The notes: generated by a model from the sequence alone, not told the origin. DNA of 18,621 nucleotides from Chloroflexota bacterium (GCA_024278725.1 JAJRSQ010000375.1:1-18621), one strand, 5' to 3'. Positions 7,244-13,631 are shown, numbered from the stretch's first letter. Numbers and translations are program-made.

Positions 7244-8884
7244 TTATGCCCGTTCCACCGAAACCGTTTTGCTGCCGATACGGTAATCCTGCGGATTGGC
7301 GAGCACTCTATCCACAAATTGTTCCGGGATATCCACAAATGTGCGCTGTTTCTGCACCCGAATTTTGCCGAGCGAGTGACCGGGGATGTTGGCATATTTC
7401 GCCAGTGAGCGCACGATGTGGTTGATACGGATTCCGTGAATTTCACCCGTACCGAGCGCAATGCGCACCATACCTTCCTCGTGCGATGCCCGCCCGAAGT
7501 TGCGTTTTTCCTGCCCGCCCTTTCGACGGTCGCGGAAGGTGCGCTCTTTCGATGGTTTTGAAAATCGCACTTCCCCCACCGGCTCGATGGGGCGCTGTTT
7601 TTCGGATTTGCGCGCCAGTTTCAGCGCGGCAGCGGCAACCGCCAGCGGGTCGTGTCCCGCTTCCACCAGTTCCGCCACAATTTCCGCTTCCGCGCGATAC
7701 CGTTCGCGGTTCAACCAAACGGTCACTTTTTCCACCAGTATGGCTTTCCGCTTGGCGTAAATATCATCTTCCGTGGGAACTTCCATCGCCGACATTTTTT
7801 GTCTGGTATATTTTTCAATTCGCCGCAACCGCCATTGCTCTTTGGGGGTTATCAGCGAAATGGCGATGCCCGTTTTTCCGGCGCGTCCCGTTCGCCCCAC
7901 CCGATGCACAAACACTTCGGGGTCATCCGGCAAATCGTAATTGAACACGTGCGAAATATCGTCAATGTCCAGCCCGCGCGCGGCGACATCCGTCGCCACC
8001 AGCACGGTGACGCGCCCCTGCCGGAAACGGTTGAGCGTGCGCACTCGCGCATCCTGACTCATATCGCCGTTCAGAGCTTCTGCCGGCACACCGCGAGCGG
8101 TCAGCGCGTCCGCCAGTTCGCCCGTGCTGAGCCGCGTGCGGGCGAAAATCAGCGTGCGACTCGCGGGTTCCACTTCCAGCAAACGGGTGAGCACCGCCAG
8201 CTTGTCGGCGGCGTTGGTCAAACAATAGCGTTGCTCGATGGTATCCACCGTCATCTGCTTGCGGGCGATGGTCACCACTTCCGGGTCGCGGAGGTAGGTG
8301 TTCGCCAGTTTGCGAATGGCGGGGGGCATGGTCGCGGAGAAAAGCGCAGTTTGGCGCTCGGCGGGGGTTTCTTTCAAAATGGTTTCAATATCTTCGACGA
8401 AGCCCATGCTCAACATTTCGTCGGCTTCATCCAGTACCACCGTCGAGACCATGCTCAGGTTGAGCGCGCGTTTGCGAATCAGGTCGAGCAGTCGTCCCGG
8501 TGTGCCGACAACAATGTCCACGCCCCGTTTCAGCCGTCGAATCTGAGTACTGTAGGGTTGTCCGCCGTACACCGGCAGGACGCTGACATCCATATGTTTG
8601 CCGTAATCGTGAATCGCGCCGGCGACTTGCATCGCCAGTTCGCGGGTGGGGGCAAGCACCAACGCTTGCACAAAGCCCAAATCGGGCGCAAGGTTGTTCA
8701 AAATGGGCAGGGTGAACGCCGCCGTTTTGCCGGTGCCGGTCTGTGCCTGTCCGATAACGTCTTGTCCGGTCATCATTGTGGGGATGATTGCAGATTGAAT
8801 GGGGGTGGGGGTGGTGTGTTCCAACTCGGAGAGAGCCTGCACCAACTGCGCGCGCAGGTTCAATGTGGTAAATTCGTTTGTCAA
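7244..8884 (-). CDS. DEAD-box ATP-dependent RNA helicase with C-terminal RNA-binding domain
   Basis: 546 residues. All core motifs are present in order: Q motif around 5-30 (PTPIQ), motif I AQTGTGKT (47-54), Ia PTRELA (79-84), Ib TPGR (128-131), II DEAD (152-155), III SAT (183-185), V ARGLDI (302-307) and VI HRVGRTGR (327-334). A charged linker (about 420-460) leads to a DbpA/CsdA-type RNA-binding domain (about 465-546). Family role: unwinding RNA duplexes in ribosome assembly, mRNA decay or cold adaptation, in the cytoplasm. The start is TTG at 8884: AGGAG (8895-8891) lies 6 nt upstream and no ATG lies close downstream. The leader is about 190 nt and contains a terminator and a branched fold, so expression is probably controlled after initiation. 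Confidence 0.96.
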   Translation of the reverse strand: MTNEFTTLNLRAQLVQALSELEHTTPTPIQSAIIPTMMTGQDVIGQAQTGTGKTAAFTLPILNNLAPDLGFVQALVLAPTRELAMQVAGAIHDYGKHMDVSVLPVYGGQPYSTQIRRLKRGVDIVVGTPGRLLDLIRKRALNLSMVSTVVLDEADEMLSMGFVEDIETILKETPAERQTALFSATMPPAIRKLANTYLRDPEVVTIARKQMTVDTIEQRYCLTNAADKLAVLTRLLEVEPASRTLIFARTRLSTGELADALTARGVPAEALNGDMSQDARVRTLNRFRQGRVTVLVATDVAARGLDIDDISHVFNYDLPDDPEVFVHRVGRTGRAGKTGIAISLITPKEQWRLRRIEKYTRQKMSAMEVPTEDDIYAKRKAILVEKVTVWLNRERYRAEAEIVAELVEAGHDPLAVAAAALKLARKSEKQRPIEPVGEVRFSKPSKERTFRDRRKGGQEKRNFGRASHEEGMVRIALGTGEIHGIRINHIVRSLAKYANIPGHSLGKIRVQKQRTFVDIPEQFVDRVLANPQDYRIGSKTVSVERA

Positions 8885-8894
8885 AATATACTCC

Positions 8895-8982
8895 TGTGTG
8901 TGTTGAGCCGTCCAGATGGCACACCGCTCGCGCCGTGTACGCCCTGTTGTCCATCAACAGTTCGACTCCGGTCCCACACACA
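8895..8982 (-). ncRNA. Structured leader of the helicase mRNA, branched fold abutting the ribosome binding site
   Basis: On the minus strand TGTGTGTG (8982-8975) pairs perfectly with CACACACA (8902-8895), enclosing two local hairpins: CTGTTG-x5-CAACAG (8960-8944) and GGC-(2-nt bulge)-ACAC paired with GTGT-GCC (8943-8918). The outer stem ends at the first base of the AGGAG binding site, so its stability could gate translation. It is a cis-acting leader element seen by eye, not a recognised family. Confidence 0.45.
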
Positions 8983-9001
8983 AAAGTCATCCTGTTGCAA
9001 C

Positions 9002-9027
9002 AAAAAGCCCGACTGAATTTGTCGGGC
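9002..9027 (-). terminator. Intrinsic terminator inside the helicase leader (attenuator)
   Basis: GCCCGAC (9027-9021), a 7-nt loop, GTCGGGC (9013-9007), then TTTTT (9006-9002), reading on the minus strand. It lies between the predicted promoter (9090-9082) and the helicase start (8884). As no gene precedes it on this strand, a role as a transcription attenuator is more likely than as the end of an upstream unit. Confidence 0.72.
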
Positions 9028-9081
9028 AACCATTGGATACTCGATTAATATTCAATGCGACCATTGCAGGTCACAGAGAGC

Positions 9082-9090
9082 AGTATAGCA
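9082..9090 (-). promoter_or_regulatory. Extended -10 promoter for the helicase gene
   Basis: TGCTATACT on the minus strand (9090-9082) is an extended -10 (TGn followed by TATACT). The -35 at 17 bp (TTTCCC, 9110-9105) is poor, which extended -10 promoters tolerate. The predicted start is near 9075, giving a leader of about 190 nt. Confidence 0.5.
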
Positions 9091-9145
9091 TAGTTTTAGG
9101 GGATGGGAAATTCAGCAGGTTGAAAAAGGTAGAACGCGGATAGTA

Positions 9146-9194
9146 GGGGCAGGGCTCGTCCCTGTCCATTTTTGGGCAACCACAAAGGTTGCCC
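9146..9194. repeat. Two adjacent intergenic inverted repeats
   Basis: GGGGCAGGG (9146-9154) with CCCTGTCC (9160-9167), followed by the perfect GGGCAACC (9174-9181) / GGTTGCCC (9187-9194) with loop ACAAA. They lie between the helicase promoter and the end of the large membrane protein gene. They have the look of short dispersed intergenic palindromes; copy number cannot be tested here. Nothing else is seen in 9111-9203. Confidence 0.6.
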
Positions 9195-9203
9195 TTGCGC
9201 CCT

Positions 9204-9232
9204 AAAAATCAGCGGAAATCGATTTTATCCGC
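9204..9232 (-). terminator. Terminator of the large membrane protein gene
   Basis: Minus-strand hairpin GCGGA (9232-9228) / TCCGC (9216-9212) enclosing an AT-rich near-palindrome around AATCGATT, followed by TGATTTTT (T-run 9208-9204). It begins 24 nt after the stop codon of the upstream gene, the expected place for an intrinsic terminator. The GC part of the stem is only five pairs. Confidence 0.5.
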
Positions 9233-9255
9233 GTCATCTGTGTTCCATTTCCACA

Positions 9256-12057
9256 TCACCGGGAAATTTCCACCCAATCGACCGCCACCGCCAGCGAGCG
9301 GTCATCCGGGTTGCGCCCGAGCCGCAAATATCCGTCGGGGCTTTCTGCCGCCGCGCCGACCGCCGCGCCCTTCACGCCGATGAGCGAGTATGGCATCGCC
9401 GGCACGCCCGCCGAACCGCCGAGCATCTCGAAGCCGCCGGACAGAAACGCGCCCGCATCCGCACCCTTGCTGCTGACCAGCACAATCTGCCCGTCGGGGA
9501 TTTTCGCCAGAAAATCGCGCAGGGCGGCATCTTCATATTGATTCGCCGCGGTGTCGAACCCTTTTTTCGCCACAATCGCGCCGGTCTGCGGATTGAGCAC
9601 CGTCACGTTGATGCCCCGCCGGTGCGCCGACGCATCTTCCGCGTCATCCCCATACCCCACCGTCACAAACGAAAAATCGGCGCTGCTGTTGATTTCCACA
9701 TCGCGCGGCACGGAAATTCCCGTCGTGCCGATGGCAGTCTGCGCGGGCAAAACCTCGCGCGGGACGGCGGTATGGGCAAATGCCAGTTCGATACGGTTCA
9801 GCCCCGGCGAAAAACGTGCGGCGGGCAAAGTCGTCTCCAAAACCTGCCAGTCGGGGGAGAGGGGAAATTCACCCGCCGGTTGTCCGTTCACCCGCACGGT
9901 CATCACCTGTGACGGCGCGCCGGGATAGTTGAACGGTTTGAGGTGCATTTTCAGCGTGCGGTCACCCGTGCCGCGATACGGCACAAAAATCTCGGCGGTC
10001 GGCGCAATTGCCCAATTGACCCCCGCGCCCTCGAAATTCTCATCGCCCGCCCAGCCATCGCCGCGATACGGCGCGCCCGTCCAATCGCCAAATTCCAGCC
10101 GCAGGGGATTCGGTATCGGCGATTGATTCACCCGATACGCCGCCACACCGTCGCCCGCAAATGTCGGGTCGGGGTCGAGCGGAAGGAGGTCGAAAGCGAG
10201 TTGGCGGGTCGCCGTGAATGTATCTTCATACGGCTTGCGCCCCGGAATCGGGTCGTGGATGACCAGATAGCGCACGTTGTACAGCGTCATCAATTCGCTC
10301 GCCTGCCGAGCGGCTTTGGCGAGCGTGTCGGGGTCAACGGCGGGGTCGGCGGTGGGGAGTTCCGTCTGCGCAATTGCCCGGAAGAGGGGGATATTGCGAT
10401 AATAGTCGAATTTGAATGCCGGCGCGCGGGAAATATTGCCGCCGAGCATCGGTTTTTGGTGGACGGTTTGGTAATATTGAATTTGCGTCCGTTCTGCGCC
10501 ATACACCCCGAAACTGTTTCGCCAGCCGAGCGGCAGTTGCATCAGCGAAAAATCCCCTGCCTCCGCCCCGATTTGGGCGTACACGCTCGGCACTTTCGCC
10601 GAAGTGAGCGGCAGGGGGACGGAAATCTGGTCGAACAGAACAAATGCCAGCAGGATGGCGGTTGCCGTGAAAAGTATGATTGGTGATTGGTGATTGGTGA
10701 TTGGTGATTGGCGATTGGTCAATTTTGCATTTTGAATTTTGCATTTTGCATTGAAAATCTGCAAGATTTTGAACGCTCCGAACCCCACCAGCACGGCGAG
10801 GCTCAAGCCCAGCACCACCGAAAAACGCGCGGGGACGCGGTTGGCGCGGATGATGGGCAACCAGTGGAGCAGGGCGAAGGGCAACGGGAAGGTCACATCC
10901 TGCGCGATGCCCTGTTCGCGGAAAAGGTTGTCAAAGGGGAACAGAAATTTGCCGCGAATTTGCAGCACGGGACCGAGGGTGAAAATGGCGAACATCACCG
11001 CACCCGTCACCCACAGTTTCGCGCGCCGCCAGTGGCTCACCGCACCGATGACCGCCAGCGCCAGCACCCCGAAACCGAGGAAAACGGTGTTCACATCGCT
11101 GAAGGGCGCTGTTCCTTCCTGCACCTGCCGCAACCGCGCCACCCAATCGCTGCCCCACAGCGGGTGGAGTGCGGTCGGGGTGAACCAGCCGACCAAATCC
11201 GCGCTGAGTTTCAGGCTTTCGCCCCAGCCGGTCAGGTCGAACCCGCCCGCGAGAAAGGCTTTCAGAATGGGCAGCATCACCGGCGACCAGAAGATGGCGG
11301 CAGTTGCGGCGAGCAAAACAAGCCGCAGAACGGCTGCCCACTGACGGCTGCCCGCTGACCGCTGACGGCTGACCGCCGGCAACCTTCCAAACTCAAACAG
11401 CAGAATGACAATCCCCAAAAAGAGCAGAAACACGCCGAAAATCATTTCCGCCAGCAGGCTGAGCGCGGCGAAAATTCCCGCCAGCACCGGATTTTTCCAA
11501 CCCGGCTCGCGCACGGTTTTGATGAAAAAGAGGGTGAAAAAGGGGATGAACTCGGTGGAAACGATGTCGTAATGTCCCAGCGCAGCGAAGATGGCGCGGC
11601 TCGCCAGAAAGGCATACACCGCCCCCCCGATGAATGCCGCAGCGTGCCCGGTCGGGGTGTTGCCCGCTCGGCGGGGTAGCAGATAGCGAATCAGCAAATA
11701 TGTGCCGTACCCGCTGAGCACATACGCCAGCAAAATGGTGAAATTGCTCGCCAGCGTCAGATTCAAGCCCAGCAGCAGGGGCAGCCCCAGCAGCGCATTT
11801 TGGAAATTGTAGGTGTACAGCACCAAATCAATCCCCGGCGGGAAGAAAATATCGGTGGTGTACAGGGGCGACATCTGCAAATCGAGCAGGTTGTGCTTGA
11901 AACGCCAGATGTTCCACACGAAGGTGGATTCATCGAATGCCCACGTTGCCGTGCCGGGAAAGGCATCGCCGAAATGGAGCATCCACGGGAAGGTGAGCAG
12001 CAGCGTCAGTAAAATATACAGCGCCAAAATGATGAGTTGCAGTCGGGTTCGTTTCAT
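9256..12057 (-). CDS. Large GT-C-like membrane protein with C-terminal ILEI-type domain
   Basis: 933 residues. Residues 1-480 carry about a dozen hydrophobic helices. An early acidic loop (FDESTFVWNIWRF) and the segment TTDIFFPPGIDL resemble GT-C lipid-linked-sugar transferases or YfhO-like proteins. Residues about 480-640 are a soluble region and 655-770 look like a beta-sandwich, carbohydrate-binding-like domain. Residues 780-905 match the ILEI/FAM3 pattern: RGINVTVLNPQTG, FDT, IPDGQIVLVSSK, YSLIGVKGAAVGAA. Two in-frame repeat-derived stretches occur, at about 228-242 and 434-460. The start is ATG 12057 rather than a site 48 nt upstream, because MKRTRLQLII begins a normal signal-anchor helix and the upstream bases fall near the preceding gene's terminator. 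Probable role: transfer or handling of a cell-envelope glycan; substrate unknown. An exact family cannot be assigned by eye. Confidence 0.85.
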   Translation of the reverse strand: MKRTRLQLIILALYILLTLLLTFPWMLHFGDAFPGTATWAFDESTFVWNIWRFKHNLLDLQMSPLYTTDIFFPPGIDLVLYTYNFQNALLGLPLLLGLNLTLASNFTILLAYVLSGYGTYLLIRYLLPRRAGNTPTGHAAAFIGGAVYAFLASRAIFAALGHYDIVSTEFIPFFTLFFIKTVREPGWKNPVLAGIFAALSLLAEMIFGVFLLFLGIVILLFEFGRLPAVSRQRSAGSRQWAAVLRLVLLAATAAIFWSPVMLPILKAFLAGGFDLTGWGESLKLSADLVGWFTPTALHPLWGSDWVARLRQVQEGTAPFSDVNTVFLGFGVLALAVIGAVSHWRRAKLWVTGAVMFAIFTLGPVLQIRGKFLFPFDNLFREQGIAQDVTFPLPFALLHWLPIIRANRVPARFSVVLGLSLAVLVGFGAFKILQIFNAKCKIQNAKLTNRQSPITNHQSPIILFTATAILLAFVLFDQISVPLPLTSAKVPSVYAQIGAEAGDFSLMQLPLGWRNSFGVYGAERTQIQYYQTVHQKPMLGGNISRAPAFKFDYYRNIPLFRAIAQTELPTADPAVDPDTLAKAARQASELMTLYNVRYLVIHDPIPGRKPYEDTFTATRQLAFDLLPLDPDPTFAGDGVAAYRVNQSPIPNPLRLEFGDWTGAPYRGDGWAGDENFEGAGVNWAIAPTAEIFVPYRGTGDRTLKMHLKPFNYPGAPSQVMTVRVNGQPAGEFPLSPDWQVLETTLPAARFSPGLNRIELAFAHTAVPREVLPAQTAIGTTGISVPRDVEINSSADFSFVTVGYGDDAEDASAHRRGINVTVLNPQTGAIVAKKGFDTAANQYEDAALRDFLAKIPDGQIVLVSSKGADAGAFLSGGFEMLGGSAGVPAMPYSLIGVKGAAVGAAAESPDGYLRLGRNPDDRSLAVAVDWVEISR
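10678..10753 (-). repeat. In-frame short repeats inside the membrane protein gene (GATTGGT array plus A/T-rich repeat)
   Basis: Six consecutive heptamers GATTGGT (one reads GATTGGC) at 10678-10719 are followed by a second repeat based on AATTTTGCATTTTG (10721-10753). On the coding strand they read as a hydrophilic, low-complexity stretch (NAKCKIQNAK, then SPITNHQSPI) between two membrane helices, about residues 434-460. Composition is unlike the flanking GC-rich coding sequence, so this is most likely an intergenic-type repeat captured in a loop-encoding region. Confidence 0.85.
11333..11374 (-). repeat. Second in-frame heptamer array inside the membrane protein gene
   Basis: Six period-7 units of GCTGACC, GCTGACG, GCTGCCC or ACTGACG type at 11333-11374. 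They encode the serine/arginine-rich stretch RLPAVSRQRSAGSRQWAAV, about residues 225-243, between two membrane segments. 42 bp is a multiple of three, so the frame is kept. Confidence 0.8.
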
Positions 12058-12083
12058 ACCGCCGATTATAGCGATTTTCGGGT

Positions 12084-12124
12084 AAAATAAAAACCCGATG
12101 GGCAAATTTGCCGTTTCGGGTTTT
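12084..12124 (-). terminator. Strong intrinsic terminator of the CDGSH gene
   Basis: Minus-strand hairpin AAAACCCGA (12124-12116) / TCGGGTTTT (12098-12090), with an inner palindrome GGCAAATTTGCC (12112-12101), followed by TTTTTATTTT (12093-12084). It ends the CDGSH transcript 28 nt after its stop codon and separates it from the large membrane protein gene. Confidence 0.75.
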
Positions 12125-12152
12125 ATGTTTCAGGTTTCGGGTTTTGTTGCGG

Positions 12153-12365
12153 CTATTCCACGGTGAGTTCAATCGGTGCGGCGGTGAAACCTTCTTTTTT
12201 GTGCGAGCCGTCGCAAAAAGGTTTGTTGCCGGAGTACCCGCACCGGCACAGCGCCACCATCGAGCCGGAAGTTTTCTGCTCGTTTCCCTCCGCGTCGGTG
12301 AAAGTCGCACTGCCGTCAATCAGATACGGACCGTTTTCTGTTGCGGTGATTTTTACGTTTGCCAT
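12153..12365 (-). CDS. CDGSH iron-sulfur domain protein
   Basis: 70 residues, a single-domain small CDGSH protein. The cluster motif is complete: C40-x-C42-x8-C51-D-G-S-H55 (CRCGYSGNKPFCDGSH), which in the mitoNEET family binds a redox-active, labile [2Fe-2S] cluster through three cysteines and one histidine. The preceding strand-rich part (VKITATENGPYLIDG) is usual for bacterial members. Cytoplasmic; proposed roles for the family are electron transfer or cluster storage, but the specific partner is unknown. The start is ATG 12365, with AGGAG (12379-12375) 9 nt upstream; an upstream in-frame extension lacks similarity and crosses the promoter. It has its own promoter and terminator, so it is probably monocistronic. 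Confidence 0.95.
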   Translation of the reverse strand: MANVKITATENGPYLIDGSATFTDAEGNEQKTSGSMVALCRCGYSGNKPFCDGSHKKEGFTAAPIELTVE

Positions 12366-12408
12366 TTGATGTTTCTCCTTTCGATTATAAAGTCGCTTTA
12401 CTTTTGGT

Positions 12409-12437
12409 AGTATAGCGTAATTGACAAGTAATGACAA
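12409..12437 (-). promoter_or_regulatory. Promoter of the CDGSH gene
   Basis: TTGTCA (12437-12432), a 17-bp spacer and TATACT (12414-12409) on the minus strand; predicted start near 12402, leader about 37 nt. A perfect TATAAT at 12389-12384 is a possible alternative -10, but its -35 (TACTAC) is poor. Confidence 0.6.
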
Positions 12438-12438
12438 A

Positions 12439-12690
12439 TCAGCTTGCTCCCCTTTCAACCGTCACTGACAAATCGTCCGCCGGTTCGTTGAAACGCCGCA
12501 ACATTCCCGGCACGGGCAACGCCACCAGGGTGAATGCCCCACCGACCACATATCCACTGCCGATGGAAACGTTTTGCGACAGCCAGCCCAACCCCATTTG
12601 CCCGACCACGCTGCCGCCATTCCCCACCGGCGAATCGAATGAAGCGGACAGGTTGTAAATGCCGGTGATGATGAGGTACGTGCGGATACT
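12439..12690 (-). pseudogene. Remnant of an MFS transporter gene (C-terminal end only)
   Basis: An open stretch of 84 codons on the minus strand ends in a TGA at 12441-12439. It reads as the last two helices of a major facilitator transporter (RTYLIITGIYNLSASFDS, GQMGLGWLSQ, GYVVGGAFTLVALPVPG), finishing with the RRFNEPADD type of tail common in multidrug MFS proteins. The roughly 300 upstream residues of a normal MFS protein are missing. Upstream (higher coordinates) it meets the MITE-like element at 12700 and then the sulfotransferase gene. No start codon or ribosome binding site suits it, so it is called a decayed fragment rather than a gene. Confidence 0.65.
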
Positions 12691-12699
12691 CCTATTTTT

Positions 12700-12833
12700 G
12701 GTAGTGGCGCATAAGGAAGTGATATGTCATTGCGAGGGCGTAGCCCGAAGCAATCTCCGCTCCCCACTGATGGAGATTGCTTCGCCTTCGGCTCGCAATG
12801 ACTATTGCCATCACTTACGATTGAGCCACCACC
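12700..12833. mobile_element. MITE-like palindromic element with 8-bp flanking direct repeat
   Basis: A 134-bp near-palindrome. Outer ends are GGTAGTGGC (12700-12708) and GCCACCACC (12825-12833), one mismatch. Nested arms are AAGTGA (12717-12722) / TCACTT (12811-12816), GTCATTGCGAG (12726-12736) / CTCGCAATGAC (12792-12802), and GAAGCAATCTCC (12747-12758) / GGAGATTGCTTC (12772-12783). It is flanked by CTATTTTT at 12692-12699 and 12834-12841, a likely target-site duplication. No coding capacity. The core GTCATTGCGAG palindrome is a type I recognise as dispersed in several bacterial phyla. The right-hand flank copy contains the stop codon of the sulfotransferase gene. Confidence 0.7.
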
Positions 12834-13439
12834 CTATTTTTTTTGCCGGTAGAGATTCGGGTCAACCACGGCTGCCATCGCCTGCGAGTCGAGCCGGTTG
12901 CCCAAAAAACGATTGACCTCCAACGCGGGTTCGAGCGGGTTTTCCAGCACCCGATTGTAACTGATATACAACACATCCACATTCGGCTGGGTTTGCAGCC
13001 ACATTTCCACCGCCTTCAAATGTTTGGCGAAATATTCCGCCAACTCTTCATCGCTCACGCGGTCGGTCGGTTCTCCCCGGCGAATGAGCATCTGTTTCTG
13101 CGATGCCAGAATTTCTTCGGTGCGGCGGCGCATAAAAATCACTTTGTATTCATAATCGGCGGGGAGATATTTCAGCAGCGCGGAAATCACCTTCACCGAT
13201 TTCCCCCGCGCATCGGCGACCCAAGCAGTGTCTCCTTTGTCGAGTTTTTTCACCCGCTCAAATTCATAATATCCTTTGGGATTATCCTCATCTGCGGTGC
13301 GAATTTTGTCGGTCAGCGGGGGGATGCCGCCCGCTTCGAGCATTTTCATCATCATGGATGTGCCGGAACGGGGCAAACCGGACACAATCACAATTTGTTT
13401 GGAAGTGGAAGTGCGAAAAAGTTTCTTCAAAAAGCCCAT
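12834..13439 (-). CDS. Small sulfotransferase-family protein
   Basis: 201 residues. The N-terminal P-loop-like motif VSGLPRSGTSMMMKMLEAGG (19-38) is the 5'-phosphosulfate-binding loop of PAPS-dependent sulfotransferases. The central part keeps YKVIFMRRRTEEILASQKQM, corresponding to the 3'-phosphate-binding region, and a later VLYISYNRVLENP matches the usual strand before the acidic loop. It is shorter than typical 250-300-residue members, so it belongs to a compact bacterial subgroup. No signal peptide or membrane segment; cytoplasmic. Expected reaction: sulfate transfer from PAPS to an unknown acceptor; PAPS synthesis genes are not in the window. The ATG has AAAGGA upstream and a good promoter at 13499-13472. 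The stop codon TAG (12836-12834) sits in the direct repeat of the MITE-like element. Confidence 0.85.
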   Translation of the reverse strand: MGFLKKLFRTSTSKQIVIVSGLPRSGTSMMMKMLEAGGIPPLTDKIRTADEDNPKGYYEFERVKKLDKGDTAWVADARGKSVKVISALLKYLPADYEYKVIFMRRRTEEILASQKQMLIRRGEPTDRVSDEELAEYFAKHLKAVEMWLQTQPNVDVLYISYNRVLENPLEPALEVNRFLGNRLDSQAMAAVVDPNLYRQKK

Positions 13440-13471
13440 AATTTAGTCCTTTGTGCATCATTGTTTTTTAT

Positions 13472-13499
13472 ATGATACCCACTCCGCAAATGATGTCAA
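13472..13499 (-). promoter_or_regulatory. Promoter of the sulfotransferase gene
   Basis: TTGACA (13499-13494), a 16-bp spacer and TATCAT (13477-13472) on the minus strand. Predicted start near 13465, giving a leader of about 25 nt. Confidence 0.65.
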
Positions 13500-13525
13500 T
13501 CCGATGGCGGATTGTCCGGCGCGAA

Positions 13526-13582
13526 TTTTAACCCCGGTTAAAAAAACAAGTGACATTCTACCTGTGATTTTTGTGACATTCT
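13526..13582. promoter_or_regulatory. Palindrome and paired direct repeat in the divergent intergenic region
   Basis: A perfect 18-bp palindrome TTTTAACC-CC-GGTTAAAA (13526-13543) is followed by two copies of GTGACATTCT (13550-13559, 13573-13582) spaced 23 bp apart, about two helical turns. They lie between the divergent sulfotransferase and iron-operon genes and look like binding sites, but no regulator can be assigned. The rest of the 226-bp gap (13440-13665) holds the sulfotransferase promoter and the DtxR-like box. Confidence 0.35.
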
Positions 13583-13631
13583 TCATGGACGCCGTTCATT
13601 AAATGTGGTATTGTTTATTCCGCAAACAAAG

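Noticed and set aside
7652..9016. 454-codon open frame on the plus strand opposite the helicase gene
   Set aside because: Antisense shadow: no recognisable domain, no ribosome binding site, while the minus strand carries all DEAD-box motifs.
8427..9029. Frame starting at TTG 9029 in the helicase leader, considered as a leader peptide
   Set aside because: It begins inside the terminator stem, has no ribosome binding site and runs 200 codons out of frame through the helicase gene.
10678..10753. Considered as a CRISPR array or phase-variation site outside a gene
   Set aside because: Units are 7 bp without spacers, and the tract lies in frame inside a long intact gene; phase variation would need unit changes not divisible by three and no alternative stop frame was tested.
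12430..12458. Longer 101-residue start for the CDGSH protein
   Set aside because: The extra residues cross the predicted promoter, lack similarity to CDGSH proteins, and the internal ATG at 12365 has a proper AGGAG.
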